A stretch of DNA of 64,000 nt from SIAQ01 sp964484265 (GCA_964484265.1 CAZAFH010000009.1:1-64000); one strand, 5' to 3'; positions 1-9,516 are shown, numbered from the stretch's first letter. Translations and numbers: made by a program. The notes: generated by a model not told the origin, from the letters alone.

Positions 1-305
1 GTGAGGGCAACCTGACGCACGGGCAAGTGATTTGTTGCTTGCAAAAGGCCGAGTATCCCTCACCCCAACCCTCTCCCGGAGGGAGAGGGAGCACTTCGCG
101 CAACGATTTCGGACGTTGGATACTGTCGCGTCAATGCGAGTTTTCAATAGTTTTCATCAGACCAGAAAAGGGGGATGGCCACGCTCGGCTTTTTACAAAA
201 AAATCGCCACAACCAGCAAATCGAATACGCGGCGCGGTAGACTTTTCTTGGAACCGTGGCCCGTTGCTGCTTCGGCCACGATGCAATCACGACGCGGCCG
301 AATCC
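1..305. other. Non-coding segment at the window edge
   Basis: I see no convincing gene here. The reading frames that cross it lack plausible protein character and are antisense or edge artefacts. It holds one dyad repeat (57-90) and the 3' flank of the HEAT lipoprotein gene, whose TAG stop is at 306-308. Confidence 0.5.
57..90. repeat. CCCTCACCCC / GGGAGAGGGA hairpin repeat
   Basis: A CCCTCACCCC box is followed by a hairpin whose arms read CCCTCTCCC and GGGAGAGGG. The same element occurs at about 41384-41420, there inside a coding sequence. Elements of this type are widespread small intergenic repeats in GC-rich bacteria. Their function is unknown. Confidence 0.6.
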
Positions 306-1280
306 CTATCGGCCGAACCTCGGATCATTGCGAATTTGATCGATGGTCCGTCCGGCGTCCGTCCGCCACTGTATCAGTCGGAGCAAGCGTTGGCGCACGA
401 GCGGATCCATGCCTGCGGCGCCGATTCCCCTGCGGATACGTTCGAGGTTCTCAATCTCCACAACTGTCGTGTCCACAAACGCGACGCCCTGGTTCAAGGC
501 GGCGAGCGCATTTTCACCGATTGAAACGAGCGTCGCGAAATGCTTGACGTCGTTCCTAGGATTAGCGAACGGTTCGGTCATGACATTGACGAGATCCGCG
601 GCGATGATCTGGAGGATCTTGCCTGACTGTCGGCGCACCGAAGCATCGATATCGTTCACACTGCTGCCGCGCAGAGCCTCAATCGATCGCCCGGTATCTT
701 TGGGATCGTATATTCCGACATACAAGCCGGCTGCGGCGCCGCGGCGCATCGCGGGATTCGGGTACGTCAGAGCTTCCAGTAGAGTCTTAGTGGCCTCGGG
801 ATGGACCGCGTCCTGAAAGAACCCGCGTTGCGTCCATACCTTCGCCAAAACTTGGCTGACCGGCTCGCGCGGTAGGTTCTCATCGTCCAGAAATACCTCG
901 AGCAGATACGGGATTGCCGCATACTTCATCGCCGCGAGTGTTTTAGCTGCCGCAGCACGTTCGTCGGCGTCGGCTTCCAGCAGTTTCGAAGCGAGTTTCT
1001 GAATCGCGGGGTCGAGCGGGGTCGGGATCCGGGCCTGCTTTTTCGCGGCAAGTTTGGCGTCGGGTTTTTGCGAATGCTTCGGCAGTGACTCGGCCTTTGC
1101 CAACTCAGTTTTTGCCGGAGGCCTGGACTCGGATTTGCCCTCGCTCTGTTGTTTTTCTGCGGCAGAAGCTGCGACTTCGGCAGGCGGAGCACTGGGCGCC
1201 GTCGCCTTCGACTCGGAAGCGCGTTCTCCACACCCACTCGCTAACGCAAGAATCAACGGCGAAAGGCGTTTCCACCACAT
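306..1280 (-). CDS. HEAT-repeat lipoprotein
   Basis: A 324-residue exported protein. The N-terminus is a lipoprotein signal ending in the lipobox LASGC, with Cys17 as the likely lipidated residue. Residues 20-100 are a low-complexity Ala/Lys/Glu/Pro linker. From about residue 105 there are helical HEAT-like repeats (for example LLEADADERAAAAKTLAAMK), which usually mediate protein-protein contacts. An AGGAG-like ribosome site lies just upstream of the ATG. It is probably anchored in a cell-envelope membrane as a scaffold. The partner is unknown and neighbouring genes give no clear link. Confidence 0.75.
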   Translation of the reverse strand: MWWKRLSPLILALASGCGERASESKATAPSAPPAEVAASAAEKQQSEGKSESRPPAKTELAKAESLPKHSQKPDAKLAAKKQARIPTPLDPAIQKLASKLLEADADERAAAAKTLAAMKYAAIPYLLEVFLDDENLPREPVSQVLAKVWTQRGFFQDAVHPEATKTLLEALTYPNPAMRRGAAAGLYVGIYDPKDTGRSIEALRGSSVNDIDASVRRQSGKILQIIAADLVNVMTEPFANPRNDVKHFATLVSIGENALAALNQGVAFVDTTVVEIENLERIRRGIGAAGMDPLVRQRLLRLIQWRTDAGRTIDQIRNDPRFGR

Positions 1281-1473
1281 AACAAGCTCCTGATGTATTC
1301 AGTCCCGTTTACCACATTAGGAGATGCGGAAAAAGGGATCGAAACCCGTCAGATGATTCGTAATTTTTTGACCTTGCCCGATTCCCGATGCATTGCTTTT
1401 TTCTACCTGTTGAATTCCGCGCGGCAAATCTATTCTCCGCTGGAAACGCCAATTGCCCTGGCTACTTCATGCG

Positions 1474-2844
1474 TCACTCCCGGGCCTCGGGATGAGGCGT
1501 CGCGTCTTGGCACAGCTTTTCCCAGGGCAGCAGCGGTAGATACATGCACAGGGCGTAGGGGACGAACCCGCCGAGTTCCATGGTTGCGAAGATGCCGAGG
1601 TGGAACACGACGCCCATGACGAATGCCGCGATGCGTGTCCACTTCGTGATGAGCAGCACCGGGAACGCGACTTCCCAGGCTAGCACCGTCCAGGTCATGA
1701 TCCGCGTCAGGAACAACGGTATCGGAAACGCTGCCTGCGAAAAGCGCGTCAGCGTCGCATCGCCGAGCACGTAGTACAGGCTGTAGCCTTGCAGCCAGCT
1801 TTCGCCAAACACCTTGTACAATCCGTTCATGAAATAGATGTAGACCATCTGCACGAAGATCATGCGTAACGGCCACGGTTGCACATACACCGGGGCGGCG
1901 CGGCGATGGATCAGGGCATCGACCGACCAGGCGGCGCCACATGGAGAGAGCATCAGGTAGAATTGCAGGATCAGGCGAATCGTATCGCCGGCGTTGTCGA
2001 GGTAGGGGTTTGCAGCCGCGAACGACATCGACAGCATCCACGCCGCGATCGCCGCGAAGCGCGACAGAATGCCGAGCAAGAGCAGCACGGCCGAGAGCAG
2101 CCACAGCCACATCGCGAACATGGTCAGGCCGGGATCGTTCTGCCAGGATCGCAGCAGTTTTAGCCAGTCTGCCGACTTATCGATCGGATCTCCCGCCGAT
2201 AGCCAGTGCCCGAATGCCGCGAGTGCGCCGCAGACGAGGACCGACGTGAGCATCATCGCCGGGCGGAGGCGGTAGTTAGGATCGCGCAGGCGGTTGGCGT
2301 AATCGAGCATGTGCATTGCCGTCAGTACCGTGCAGCCGATCAACGGGAGAAGCCAGGCGGCGTAGTCGAGTTTATTTGGCAGCATCGCTGCCCATTGGCC
2401 GAGGATGTAGACCGTGAACGAGCAGGTCCAGAGCGGCAGGGCGAACCCGGTGCGATCGTCAGGCGGCGACTTCTCCGGACCGAGAACCAGACGCGACGCT
2501 GAATTGAAGAGAATCCAGCCCGCAAGGGCGATGCAGATCGCCAGCGCGAGATGCAGCGTGGCGTGGTCGCCGACGCCGCGCAAGAGCGACCAGTTCGCGC
2601 GCGGCGCGTCGAATCGCCAGTTGAAGATCGTCGGATCGCCGATGCCGTTCTTGGAGAAGAAATCGAGCGTGGCCGGCGCGTAGTTGTAGGCGATGTCGAA
2701 AAGCAAGCAGAGCGCCACGCCGATTCGCAGGACCGCGAGGCGCTCGGCGCGGACAGGCACGGTCCACCAACTCCACGCCGAGAGCGGCCAGGGCAGCCAC
2801 GGCGCGATGCCGACAATGGACGGGGGTGGGTTGTTTTTCGTCAC
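1474..2844 (-). CDS. HTTM-domain membrane protein (gamma-carboxylase-like)
   Basis: A 456-residue polytopic membrane protein with the character of the HTTM (horizontally transferred transmembrane) family related to vitamin K-dependent gamma-carboxylase. It opens with the typical RAERLAVLRIGVALCLLFDI helix and the DFFSKNGIGDP loop, and has about eight or nine hydrophobic segments. The start is GTG at 2844 and overlaps the TGA of the upstream gene (GTGA, 4 nt). Such coupling implies that the two proteins are made together. The reaction catalysed by planctomycete HTTM proteins is not established. Confidence 0.75.
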   Translation of the reverse strand: MTKNNPPPSIVGIAPWLPWPLSAWSWWTVPVRAERLAVLRIGVALCLLFDIAYNYAPATLDFFSKNGIGDPTIFNWRFDAPRANWSLLRGVGDHATLHLALAICIALAGWILFNSASRLVLGPEKSPPDDRTGFALPLWTCSFTVYILGQWAAMLPNKLDYAAWLLPLIGCTVLTAMHMLDYANRLRDPNYRLRPAMMLTSVLVCGALAAFGHWLSAGDPIDKSADWLKLLRSWQNDPGLTMFAMWLWLLSAVLLLLGILSRFAAIAAWMLSMSFAAANPYLDNAGDTIRLILQFYLMLSPCGAAWSVDALIHRRAAPVYVQPWPLRMIFVQMVYIYFMNGLYKVFGESWLQGYSLYYVLGDATLTRFSQAAFPIPLFLTRIMTWTVLAWEVAFPVLLITKWTRIAAFVMGVVFHLGIFATMELGGFVPYALCMYLPLLPWEKLCQDATPHPEARE

Positions 2845-3839
2845 GGCTGCACGAACTTGGATTGCGTGAAATCGAAAGGTTCGAGTTTGTTGGCCAAACT
2901 CAAGATGCGCATGTCAGGCTGCCAGCGTGCGATGGGCACGGTGTACGGCCCGTCCCAGCCGCGCTGTTCGTCTGGCCCGTGGATGCGGTAAAACCGATGC
3001 ACGAGCAGGACCTGTTTCGGTTTGGCCTGGCCTGGATTCTCGTTTTCCCAGGCCCGAAGCCGCCAACGCAAATACTCGAGCGCGGGATCGTGATAATCCC
3101 TGAGCAAACGCTTCGTCCGCCGCGATAACCGCTCGGCGAGCGTCTCTGGCGGTTCGGGTTCGCTCGGCGGTTCGTCGAATTTGCCGTACGGCTGCGGATT
3201 GAAATAAAACTGACCGTCGTATCGCCGCACCCGGCACTTGCCGACACGGAAATAATTCGACAGGTCAATCGGCTCGTTGGGCGAGAGCAGCAGAATCGGC
3301 GTGCCCGCGGTGCGTTCGGATTGGGCCGCGACGAACGCCAGGCGATCCCACGACGTATTAGCGGCGAGCAGGCCAAGCATGCCATGGGCGCGGAGCGATG
3401 GCGCTTCACCCGGGCGTTCCCATAGGCCGCAGAAGTTGAAGCCGTTGCGCTCATCGTACGTGACGAAGCTGCCCGGCAGACCTGGGCCGTCTTCGCTTGG
3501 CCTGTCCCACAGCAGCACGACGGCTGGGAATCCAGTGGACTTGGAAACCGATGGCGCGAACAACGCCCACGCCTGGTCCTGGCCGGTCAGCTGCACCCAT
3601 CGCCGAATGTTCGTGTCGATCTGCTGCGTCCACTCCCACGTATGCCCCTGCTCTTCGGCGAAACCGGGCGCGAGACGGTTGACGGCCTTCTTCGGCTCGC
3701 CTTTCATCTCGGTCGGCGCCCATTTGATCAGGTCGAGAAAATTGTTGACGAAAAGAAATGCCAGCTGAAAAAGAATAAACAGCCCGAGCAACACCTGGCG
3801 CGGCGATGCAGAACCAGCCGATTCCTGTTGCTCGCTCAT
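2841..3839 (-). CDS. Membrane-anchored partner of the HTTM protein
   Basis: About 332 residues from the ATG at 3839 (MSEQQES); an upstream ATG at 3911 would add 24 unlikely residues. One N-terminal transmembrane helix (about residues 14-36, rich in Leu/Phe) is followed by a soluble domain with WTQQIDTNIRRWVQLTGQDQ and WALFAP. I do not recognise a named family beyond planctomycete proteins found next to HTTM genes. It ends in a 4-nt overlap with the HTTM start, so the pair is a translationally coupled operon and the soluble domain probably works on the outer face with the membrane enzyme. Confidence 0.65.
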   Translation of the reverse strand: MSEQQESAGSASPRQVLLGLFILFQLAFLFVNNFLDLIKWAPTEMKGEPKKAVNRLAPGFAEEQGHTWEWTQQIDTNIRRWVQLTGQDQAWALFAPSVSKSTGFPAVVLLWDRPSEDGPGLPGSFVTYDERNGFNFCGLWERPGEAPSLRAHGMLGLLAANTSWDRLAFVAAQSERTAGTPILLLSPNEPIDLSNYFRVGKCRVRRYDGQFYFNPQPYGKFDEPPSEPEPPETLAERLSRRTKRLLRDYHDPALEYLRWRLRAWENENPGQAKPKQVLLVHRFYRIHGPDEQRGWDGPYTVPIARWQPDMRILSLANKLEPFDFTQSKFVQP

Positions 3840-3968
3840 AATAATCACCACTTCGCGCGACACGAAAATTCGCATGTGCAGTCGGAGAAAATCAACACCG
3901 AGCCACGACAACTCACGGCATCGGGTTGGCCGCTTACTTACGCCGGTTACGCTCCCGGCTCGCCTGAA

Positions 3969-4493
3969 TCAATTGCCATGCCGCAGCGCCATGAACGCCG
4001 CCGGGATGGCGGCGAGAATCAGAAAACCTGCGACGAGCACGCCCAGAAACGGGAACAGCTTCGCTCGGCCTCGGCGCAAGAAACCCATCACGCTCAACAT
4101 CAGCGCGAGAAGCGACGCCGGCACGCTGATGCACGACGCGAACACCAGATAGATTGGCAGATCCTTCCGCACCGCGGCGGCGCTGAACAGAAACAGCAGC
4201 GTCGTCAACCCGATCGCGAAACCCGCCGTCCCGATGCCGTTGGTCGCGCGGTCGTCGCCCCGCTGCTGCCGCGATTCGCGCAAATCCTTGGCCTTCTCCT
4301 CGGCCAACTCGGACGACTCGTTTGACGAAACGACCACCGGTAGTATCACAGGCTTCGGCGCCGGCGAAACCTCGGCGTTTTCCAGCATCCTGGGCGGCTT
4401 CAATTTCGCACCGCAATGGGAACACTGGATCACGCCGCCTGCCAACGAAGCTGCGTCGAGCGCGTTGCCGCATTGCGAACATTGAAAACCCAT
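3969..4493 (-). CDS. Zinc-ribbon membrane protein
   Basis: A 174-residue protein. The N-terminus carries two CxxC knuckles (CSQC at 5-8 and CSHC at 24-27) that would form a zinc ribbon. A charged linker follows, then three hydrophobic segments (about residues 87-165). The soluble ribbon probably sits in the cytoplasm. An AGGAA site lies just upstream of the ATG. No specific role can be assigned; proteins of this layout are common and uncharacterised in planctomycetes. Confidence 0.65.
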   Translation of the reverse strand: MGFQCSQCGNALDAASLAGGVIQCSHCGAKLKPPRMLENAEVSPAPKPVILPVVVSSNESSELAEEKAKDLRESRQQRGDDRATNGIGTAGFAIGLTTLLFLFSAAAVRKDLPIYLVFASCISVPASLLALMLSVMGFLRRGRAKLFPFLGVLVAGFLILAAIPAAFMALRHGN

Positions 4494-4690
4494 TGCGATT
4501 CCTGTTTGGTTGAGATTATCGGCGAATCAACACCGGCACGATCCTCATGAAGAAACTACCACGCATCTGAGGCGATCGATTCGTTAAAACTTGGAATTTT
4601 GTCAGATTCGTCTGGTCAAAACCGAGAATATCAGTTAGCGTAATAGTATCAGGCAAGCAATTTTTCCTTTTTGCGGAGTCCATACCGGTT

Positions 4691-4951
4691 ATGGCGAAAG
4701 AAGAAGCATACCTGGCGCAAGGTAAAGTCGTGCAGGCCCTGGCGAATACGCAATTTCGCGTCAAGCTCGACCAAGGCCCCGAAATCGTTGCGCACATCGC
4801 GGGCAAAATGCGCAAGAACTTCATCCGTATCCTTCCAGGCGACGTCGTCACTGTTGCCATCTCTCCTTACGATCTCACCAAAGGCCGAATCACCTACCGC
4901 GGTCCGCTGCGCCAGGCTAACAAAGAAGCCGACGGCACGGGCGACGTATAA
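4691..4951 (+). CDS. infA: Translation initiation factor IF-1
   Basis: An 86-residue OB-fold protein that binds the ribosomal A site during initiation with IF-2 and IF-3. The family core is clear: QGKVVQALANTQFRVKLDQG, then HIAGKMRKNFIRILPGDVV and the C-terminal SPYDLTKGRITYR. This is about 12-14 residues longer at the C-terminus than the typical 72-residue form. A TTTTTGCGGAG purine-rich site precedes the ATG. It stands alone, with a convergent gene four bases downstream, unlike the ribosomal-protein operon context of many bacteria. Confidence 0.95.
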   Translation: MAKEEAYLAQGKVVQALANTQFRVKLDQGPEIVAHIAGKMRKNFIRILPGDVVTVAISPYDLTKGRITYRGPLRQANKEADGTGDV

Positions 4952-4955
4952 CGAT

Positions 4956-5612
4956 TCACCTCGTCAACTCCAGCACGCTCCACAAGCTCGGATCCTCCCA
5001 AAACGGGAACTCCGGCGACATGGACAATAGCTGCTCGCCGAGTTCGTCGTCGCGTACCGCATAGAAGAATCCGAGTCGGCGATGTTCGTCCGGGTCGTAT
5101 CCGTTGAGGATGCTGGCCGGTAAAAACGCCTCCATCAAGTACCCGCTTTTCTTCGTGTGCACTTTCAACAAGACCGTGCCGGCATTCGCCAGCGTAGCGT
5201 CCTCCGAGGCGCGGTTGATGCGGGTCTGCGCGAACGCGGGTTCGTCGTGTTCCGATCCGCCTCCCGCAGCGAGGAAATGGAACTGGTGGCAGTATCGGCT
5301 CGCACGATGATTCGCTCGCGCATCGCGCGTGTCCAGCCACAACGTGACGCCATCCGACCCACGCGGCCTTTCGAGACTGCCGACCGGAAGCTGCTGCTTG
5401 CCCCGCACCTCCACTTGCAGTCCTATGCCAAGCTCATTCCACGCCAGACGCACGTCCGCGAAGTTCTTTTCGTTATCGATGCCGGCAAGATTATCGATGA
5501 CGCACGTGTCCGGAAGGTCGAGAAGCCGAACGTCGTCGCGTGTCGGCATGGTTTTGAAATAGGTGCAAGGGTGAGCGACGCGCAATAGAAATCGATACGG
5601 AATCAGCGACAT
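4956..5612 (-). CDS. DOMON/CBM9-like domain protein
   Basis: A 218-residue soluble protein without a signal peptide. The order of beta-strand motifs resembles carbohydrate-binding family 9/DOMON-like domains: LAWNELGIGLQVEV, then GSDGVTLWLDTRDARANHRA, a CHQFHFLAAGG strand, and the C-terminal GFFYAVRDDELGEQ. In planctomycetes such proteins are common but uncharacterised. An internal ATG at 5549 is an alternative start. It converges on infA with only four bases between the stops. Confidence 0.6.
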   Translation of the reverse strand: MSLIPYRFLLRVAHPCTYFKTMPTRDDVRLLDLPDTCVIDNLAGIDNEKNFADVRLAWNELGIGLQVEVRGKQQLPVGSLERPRGSDGVTLWLDTRDARANHRASRYCHQFHFLAAGGGSEHDEPAFAQTRINRASEDATLANAGTVLLKVHTKKSGYLMEAFLPASILNGYDPDEHRRLGFFYAVRDDELGEQLLSMSPEFPFWEDPSLWSVLELTR

Positions 5613-5713
5613 CGACGATTGCTCCAGATGACGTCAAGGGCGATCCGCGCGTGGTTTGTCAAGATCGTATTTTCAAAATCACGCACGAAAAAACGCCTAT
5701 CAACAATATCGTA

Positions 5714-5741
5714 TTGTAGCGAATCGTCGGGTCGTTATAAT
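5714..5741 (+). promoter_or_regulatory. Candidate sigma-70-type promoter
   Basis: TTGTAG and a perfect TATAAT are separated by 16 bases, about 50 bases upstream of the DUF2617 gene start at 5794. Assignment is by eye only. Confidence 0.4.
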
Positions 5742-5793
5742 CGTGGGTGTGAGCGTTGTTGGACATGAAATCATCGAAGTGGACCGCTGCTAC

Positions 5794-6342
5794 ATGAGCC
5801 TGGTGATCACACGACCGCGCGTTGCGGAACTGGTGTTTCAGTTGCATGGCCGACCGCTGCATCCCGAGCTGTTCGACATTCTTGCCGAACGGCGCTTGCA
5901 GCGCGAGGAATACTCGCTGCGCATCTGGATCACGCGGACAGGCCACGTGATCACCTGGGAAAACGACGCCGTCCTGCTGACCGAAGTCGCCGACATCGAC
6001 CAGGGATTCTCCGATCGCCGGCGATTCCTGAGCTACCGCCTGCGCGGCGAACATGGCGGAAGATTCGACTGCTGCAACGACATCGTCTACCAGACGACGT
6101 TCCAGGTCGAGACGCTGCCCGACGCCATCTTTCTCCGCGTCAGCGACGAGATCCGCGCCGACGGCCTGAAACGCGGCTACCTGCACTTCTTCCAGCCCAA
6201 CCATCGCTTCGCCGTCGCGCCGCTTGGCTATGTCGTGGTCGATGCGACGACGCGATACCTGCATTACTCCACGTTCCATACATTTCCCGATGAGAACACC
6301 GTCGTCAAATCGCAAACGCTGATCGAACGCGCACGCGGCTGA
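5794..6342 (+). CDS. DUF2617 family protein
   Basis: About 182 residues from the ATG at 5794 (MSLVITRPRVAELVF); the frame stays open upstream to 5656, but a perfect TATAAT lies in that stretch, so the downstream start is preferred. Family-like segments are ELVFQLHGRPLHPELF, ITRTGHVITWEN and the C-terminal GYLHFFQPNHRFAVAPLGYV. No enzymatic motif is visible and the function is unknown. The next gene starts 45 bases downstream on the same strand, so the two are probably cotranscribed. Confidence 0.65.
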   Translation: MSLVITRPRVAELVFQLHGRPLHPELFDILAERRLQREEYSLRIWITRTGHVITWENDAVLLTEVADIDQGFSDRRRFLSYRLRGEHGGRFDCCNDIVYQTTFQVETLPDAIFLRVSDEIRADGLKRGYLHFFQPNHRFAVAPLGYVVVDATTRYLHYSTFHTFPDENTVVKSQTLIERARG

Positions 6343-6386
6343 CGATCGAAATATCCACTCAGACGAAATCAGGAAAGAGTCCCGCA

Positions 6387-7463
6387 ATGCTCTCGCGGAT
6401 CGACGCCGTCGCAACCGAATTCCTGGCGTCGCTGCGTGAACGCGAGGATTCGCACGATCATCCCGACGCCCGCCAACGCTTCGGCGCGGCTTACGCCGCG
6501 TTGACCGATCTCGCCGCCAATGCCGAACCGATGCTGCGAGATCGGCTGCTCGTGATGCTTTGCGACGGTTTCCCGGCAACGCGATCCAATTTCGAGTTCG
6601 GCTGTCTCGCCAATACCTGTGGCCAAATCGTCGAAACCGGCGCCAATCCCGCGATCGCCCTCGATCCCATTCTGACTCGAGTGACCGAGCAACTGGCGCG
6701 CGTCGGCGATTTCGTGGCAGTGATGCAGCAGCACCTCCACATCGAACATCCGAATCGCGTCGCGGAGCAAGATTGGAATTTGCTAGGCCGGGAACATCCC
6801 GAACACGCCTGGGTGATCGGCGAGTGGTTCGCACTGCGTTTCATGGGCACGGCCGCGATGACGATGCTGTGCCGCGATGTGGACGCACGCAATTCAGCGC
6901 GGCATCGCATAGAACTCGTGCGCAACGCCGAGGCGGCGCGGAGCGATAATCCCTACGCCTATTACCTGGCCGAGACGCTGGGGATGATCGACGACGAACG
7001 ATTGCTCGTGCTGGACACGCAGCGCCACCTGCGTTTTCGCGTCCATCTGACGGCGATCCGCAATAACTTCCACCTCTTCACGCTACTGCAAGACGCGCTG
7101 CTCTCGCATCCCTCGGCAAACAATTGGCCAGGGCCGAGCGTACGGCCGACGGTCGTCGCCGTGGCAAAGGGCGAGCGGATGATATCCGATGTTTCGCCGA
7201 ACGAATGGGCGGCACAAGGCGCGCTGACCGATTCAGGGGGCGTCAGCGATTCGGCACTCTGGGACATCGGCTCCGCAGAAACGCCGCCGACGTGGATCTG
7301 GGGCGAATTGAAACCAACCGACATCCCGCAAGTCGATGGCGAGAGAGTCATCGTGCTGCGCCCGCTGGTAACGCCGCGCTCGTGGGATTTGGCATTTTTC
7401 GCGCCGTTGCATCCGGCTTTGCGCAGCAGTGTTCGCGTCGAACATTGCGAGCCAGGGGCGTGA
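6387..7463 (+). CDS. Hypothetical protein, 358 residues
   Basis: A soluble, mostly alpha-helical protein in its first 240 residues, with a beta-rich C-terminal part containing ETPPTWIWGELKP. No signal peptide, transmembrane helix or recognisable catalytic motif was found. A GGAAAGAG ribosome-binding site precedes the ATG. It follows the DUF2617 gene closely on the same strand, which suggests a two-gene operon. I do not recognise the family. Confidence 0.65.
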   Translation: MLSRIDAVATEFLASLREREDSHDHPDARQRFGAAYAALTDLAANAEPMLRDRLLVMLCDGFPATRSNFEFGCLANTCGQIVETGANPAIALDPILTRVTEQLARVGDFVAVMQQHLHIEHPNRVAEQDWNLLGREHPEHAWVIGEWFALRFMGTAAMTMLCRDVDARNSARHRIELVRNAEAARSDNPYAYYLAETLGMIDDERLLVLDTQRHLRFRVHLTAIRNNFHLFTLLQDALLSHPSANNWPGPSVRPTVVAVAKGERMISDVSPNEWAAQGALTDSGGVSDSALWDIGSAETPPTWIWGELKPTDIPQVDGERVIVLRPLVTPRSWDLAFFAPLHPALRSSVRVEHCEPGA

Positions 7464-7721
7464 GAAACGAACCGTGTACCTGTCCTGATCCATCCGCCCC
7501 ACCAGCCCAGAGCGCAAGCGACGGGATACCTTCGAACCTACAGGACACCTCGCCCCGTCGCACCGAATGGGAAGCCTCGCTGCCGCCGCGTGGGAACACG
7601 TCGGAGCCCGAGCTCGCAAGGCTGTTTGGCGCCGTCTCGGTGTTTTTGCTTATAGGTAAAAACGCGTACGAAAGGACACGGCCGCTCGAACCATCCCGGT
7701 GGAGCTAACGGTTCGGCCTGC

Positions 7722-9128
7722 CTACTTGGCCAGCTTCTTTACCGCTGGCAGCTTCCACGTGCCGTCGATGATCGACGGGGCCGCTTCCTTCGGCCAATAC
7801 AGCCGCATCATTAGGACGAACCTGCCCTTGGGGGCGGGCAGCCAGTTGGCCTCCTTATCTTTGCCCGGCGATTCGTTCTGGATGTAGATGTCGAGCGAGC
7901 CATCGGCGTTGTACTTCAGGTCGTTCCGTGGGCTGACCGTGTACCTGTTGAGCGGGTTGTCCACGAAGAAGTAATCGGCGTTGTACATGGTGATCGACCA
8001 GAAGGCGTTGGCCGGCGGGGTCTGCCCTTTGGGGAAGTGCACGGCGTACTTGTTCGCTCCGCTAAACGGCTTGCCGTCGGCGTCCACCTCCGAGGTAGGA
8101 TAAACGGCGTCCTGGGGCCGGTTGGCGCCGAGTCCGATCGCCGTGATGAACGCACGTTGCAGGTAATCGGTGCCGTAGACGCCGGCCTTCGTCGTGAAGA
8201 TCCACCCGTTGACGTCCGAACCCGCTGACTTGAAGTGACCCATGATCTGCTTTTGGGCACGCTCGGGGATGAGCTTGGCGGCGGCGGCCGGGAGCTTGCT
8301 CGCGTCGAAGTCCTTGCCGGGCACCAAACCGATCCTGGCCAACTTCTCGACGATCGGGGCGTCCGCCTTGGCAGGTGGGTTGTCCTTCATGAGCTTCGCC
8401 AAAAGCGTGAAGTAAGCGACCGCGTCCATCTTGTGAACCTGTTCGCGGACTGGAGTCTTGGTGTCGATGGCAGGATCGACCATCTTCGCCGGTGGCGTGT
8501 AACGCTTGCCAAAGGCGCTGAGCGGCACCAGTGCGTATTTGTCCATGACGGCGTGGCAGGCCTTGTAGTCCTCGGGGGTGCCCGTGCAGTAGGTCCGGCC
8601 GAGAATCCACACCATGTTGGTGGGCGCCTTGAGTTCCTTGACCCCGACGGGCAGCTTTCCTCTCCAGTTGGGTCCCGTGATCGCGTACGCCTGCGCTTTG
8701 GTGCCGGTCGTCCGCTTGCCGGGCACTTCGAACACTTCAGTCCAGCCGCTGAGCATCGGCATGAGGAAGTAGCGGCCGTCCATGTCCGGCAGGCTCAGGA
8801 TGTACGGCTCTTTGGCGAGGTCCAGCCAGGCGGTCGAATACAGCGTGTCCGCGTTCGGTGCGGTAACGTCCTTGAACGCAGCGTCGGGGTATTTCCGCAT
8901 GAGCAGGAACTGGCCCATGGGCGCATGAGTTCCTTGCGGAGCGGCGACGTTGGTCATCACGCGGCGGGTCATTTCCATCGTGACGAGCGGGTAGCCGTAG
9001 ACATAGGCTTCAACGCCTATGTCGGTTGCTCCCTTCTCGTTGCCCTTCTCCTGTGCGGCGGTCGGCGCGGCCATAAGCGCGATGGCCCCGAGAGCCAAGA
9101 CAGCAAGCCGCGCTAACGATGACTTCAT
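7722..9128 (-). CDS. Secreted DUF1254/DUF1214 protein
   Basis: 468 residues from the ATG at 9128, chosen because AGGAGT lies at the right distance; an upstream start would add ten residues. A Sec signal peptide (MKSSLARLAVLALGAIALMA, cleavage near TAAQ) is followed by the DUF1254 domain (AYVYGYPLVTMEMTRR, APNADTLYSTAWLDL) and the C-terminal DUF1214 domain (GTDYLQRAFITAIGLGAN, AFWSITMYNADYFFVDN, NESPGKDKEANWLPAPKG). It is predicted to be periplasmic. The family is common in bacteria and its biochemical role is not settled. Confidence 0.88.
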   Translation of the reverse strand: MKSSLARLAVLALGAIALMAAPTAAQEKGNEKGATDIGVEAYVYGYPLVTMEMTRRVMTNVAAPQGTHAPMGQFLLMRKYPDAAFKDVTAPNADTLYSTAWLDLAKEPYILSLPDMDGRYFLMPMLSGWTEVFEVPGKRTTGTKAQAYAITGPNWRGKLPVGVKELKAPTNMVWILGRTYCTGTPEDYKACHAVMDKYALVPLSAFGKRYTPPAKMVDPAIDTKTPVREQVHKMDAVAYFTLLAKLMKDNPPAKADAPIVEKLARIGLVPGKDFDASKLPAAAAKLIPERAQKQIMGHFKSAGSDVNGWIFTTKAGVYGTDYLQRAFITAIGLGANRPQDAVYPTSEVDADGKPFSGANKYAVHFPKGQTPPANAFWSITMYNADYFFVDNPLNRYTVSPRNDLKYNADGSLDIYIQNESPGKDKEANWLPAPKGRFVLMMRLYWPKEAAPSIIDGTWKLPAVKKLAK

Positions 9129-9323
9129 GCGAAACTCCTGTTGCTGGTAGAAATCCAAACCCGATGCCCCTGACTCAGATCGTTAAGGATTCTATCCGTC
9201 GTGCTCCGCGTGCGAGTATGGTTGCTCGTGCGGTCGCTACGCCGCGGAGTACGACGGATAAAATCATGTTGGACTGAACCGCGGACGCGGACTCCTCCCA
9301 TTATCCACCTGCAATCGCCAGCG

Positions 9324-9449
9324 TCAAGCAGATTCGGGGCGTTTCATTCGTGCGATTTCCTGGTCATCCTCGCGTTCCAGGTCCGATTGCAGTCGGTTTG
9401 CATAGATGAGCTTGGCACGATCGATGATCGACTTCCCTTCGAGTGACAC
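9324..9449 (-). pseudogene. Truncated duplicate of the 83-residue gene at 11093-11344
   Basis: From a GTG at 9449 the frame reads VSLEGKSIIDRAKLIYANRL, nearly identical to the first 20 residues of the protein at 11093-11344. After the LERE residues the similarity stops and an unrelated tail runs to a TGA at 9324. The DNA upstream of its start (9463-9516) also matches the repeat upstream of the intact gene, so this is a duplicated fragment rather than an independent gene. Confidence 0.7.
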
Positions 9450-9462
9450 TATCGTCAGTCTC

Positions 9463-9516
9463 CCTTGTTTTCAGGGCACGTCAAGCGTCAGAGCCGAGGC
9501 ACCAAACGCTTGCGGA
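9463..9516. repeat. Degenerate half copy of the 82-nt repeat
   Basis: CACGTCAAGCGTCAGAGCCG and then ACCAAACGCTTGCGG align with the left arm and loop of the repeats at 10995-11076 and 11363-11444, in the same orientation. The right arm is missing. Confidence 0.6.

Noticed and set aside
5659..6834. A 391-residue reverse frame overlapping the DUF2617 gene
   Set aside because: It conflicts with the DUF2617 gene and the hypothetical gene at 6387-7463, and its sequence is Arg-rich with no domain.
8235..9116. A 293-residue forward open frame opposite the DUF1254 gene
   Set aside because: The reverse strand encodes a full DUF1254/DUF1214 protein with a signal peptide and ribosome site; the forward frame has neither.
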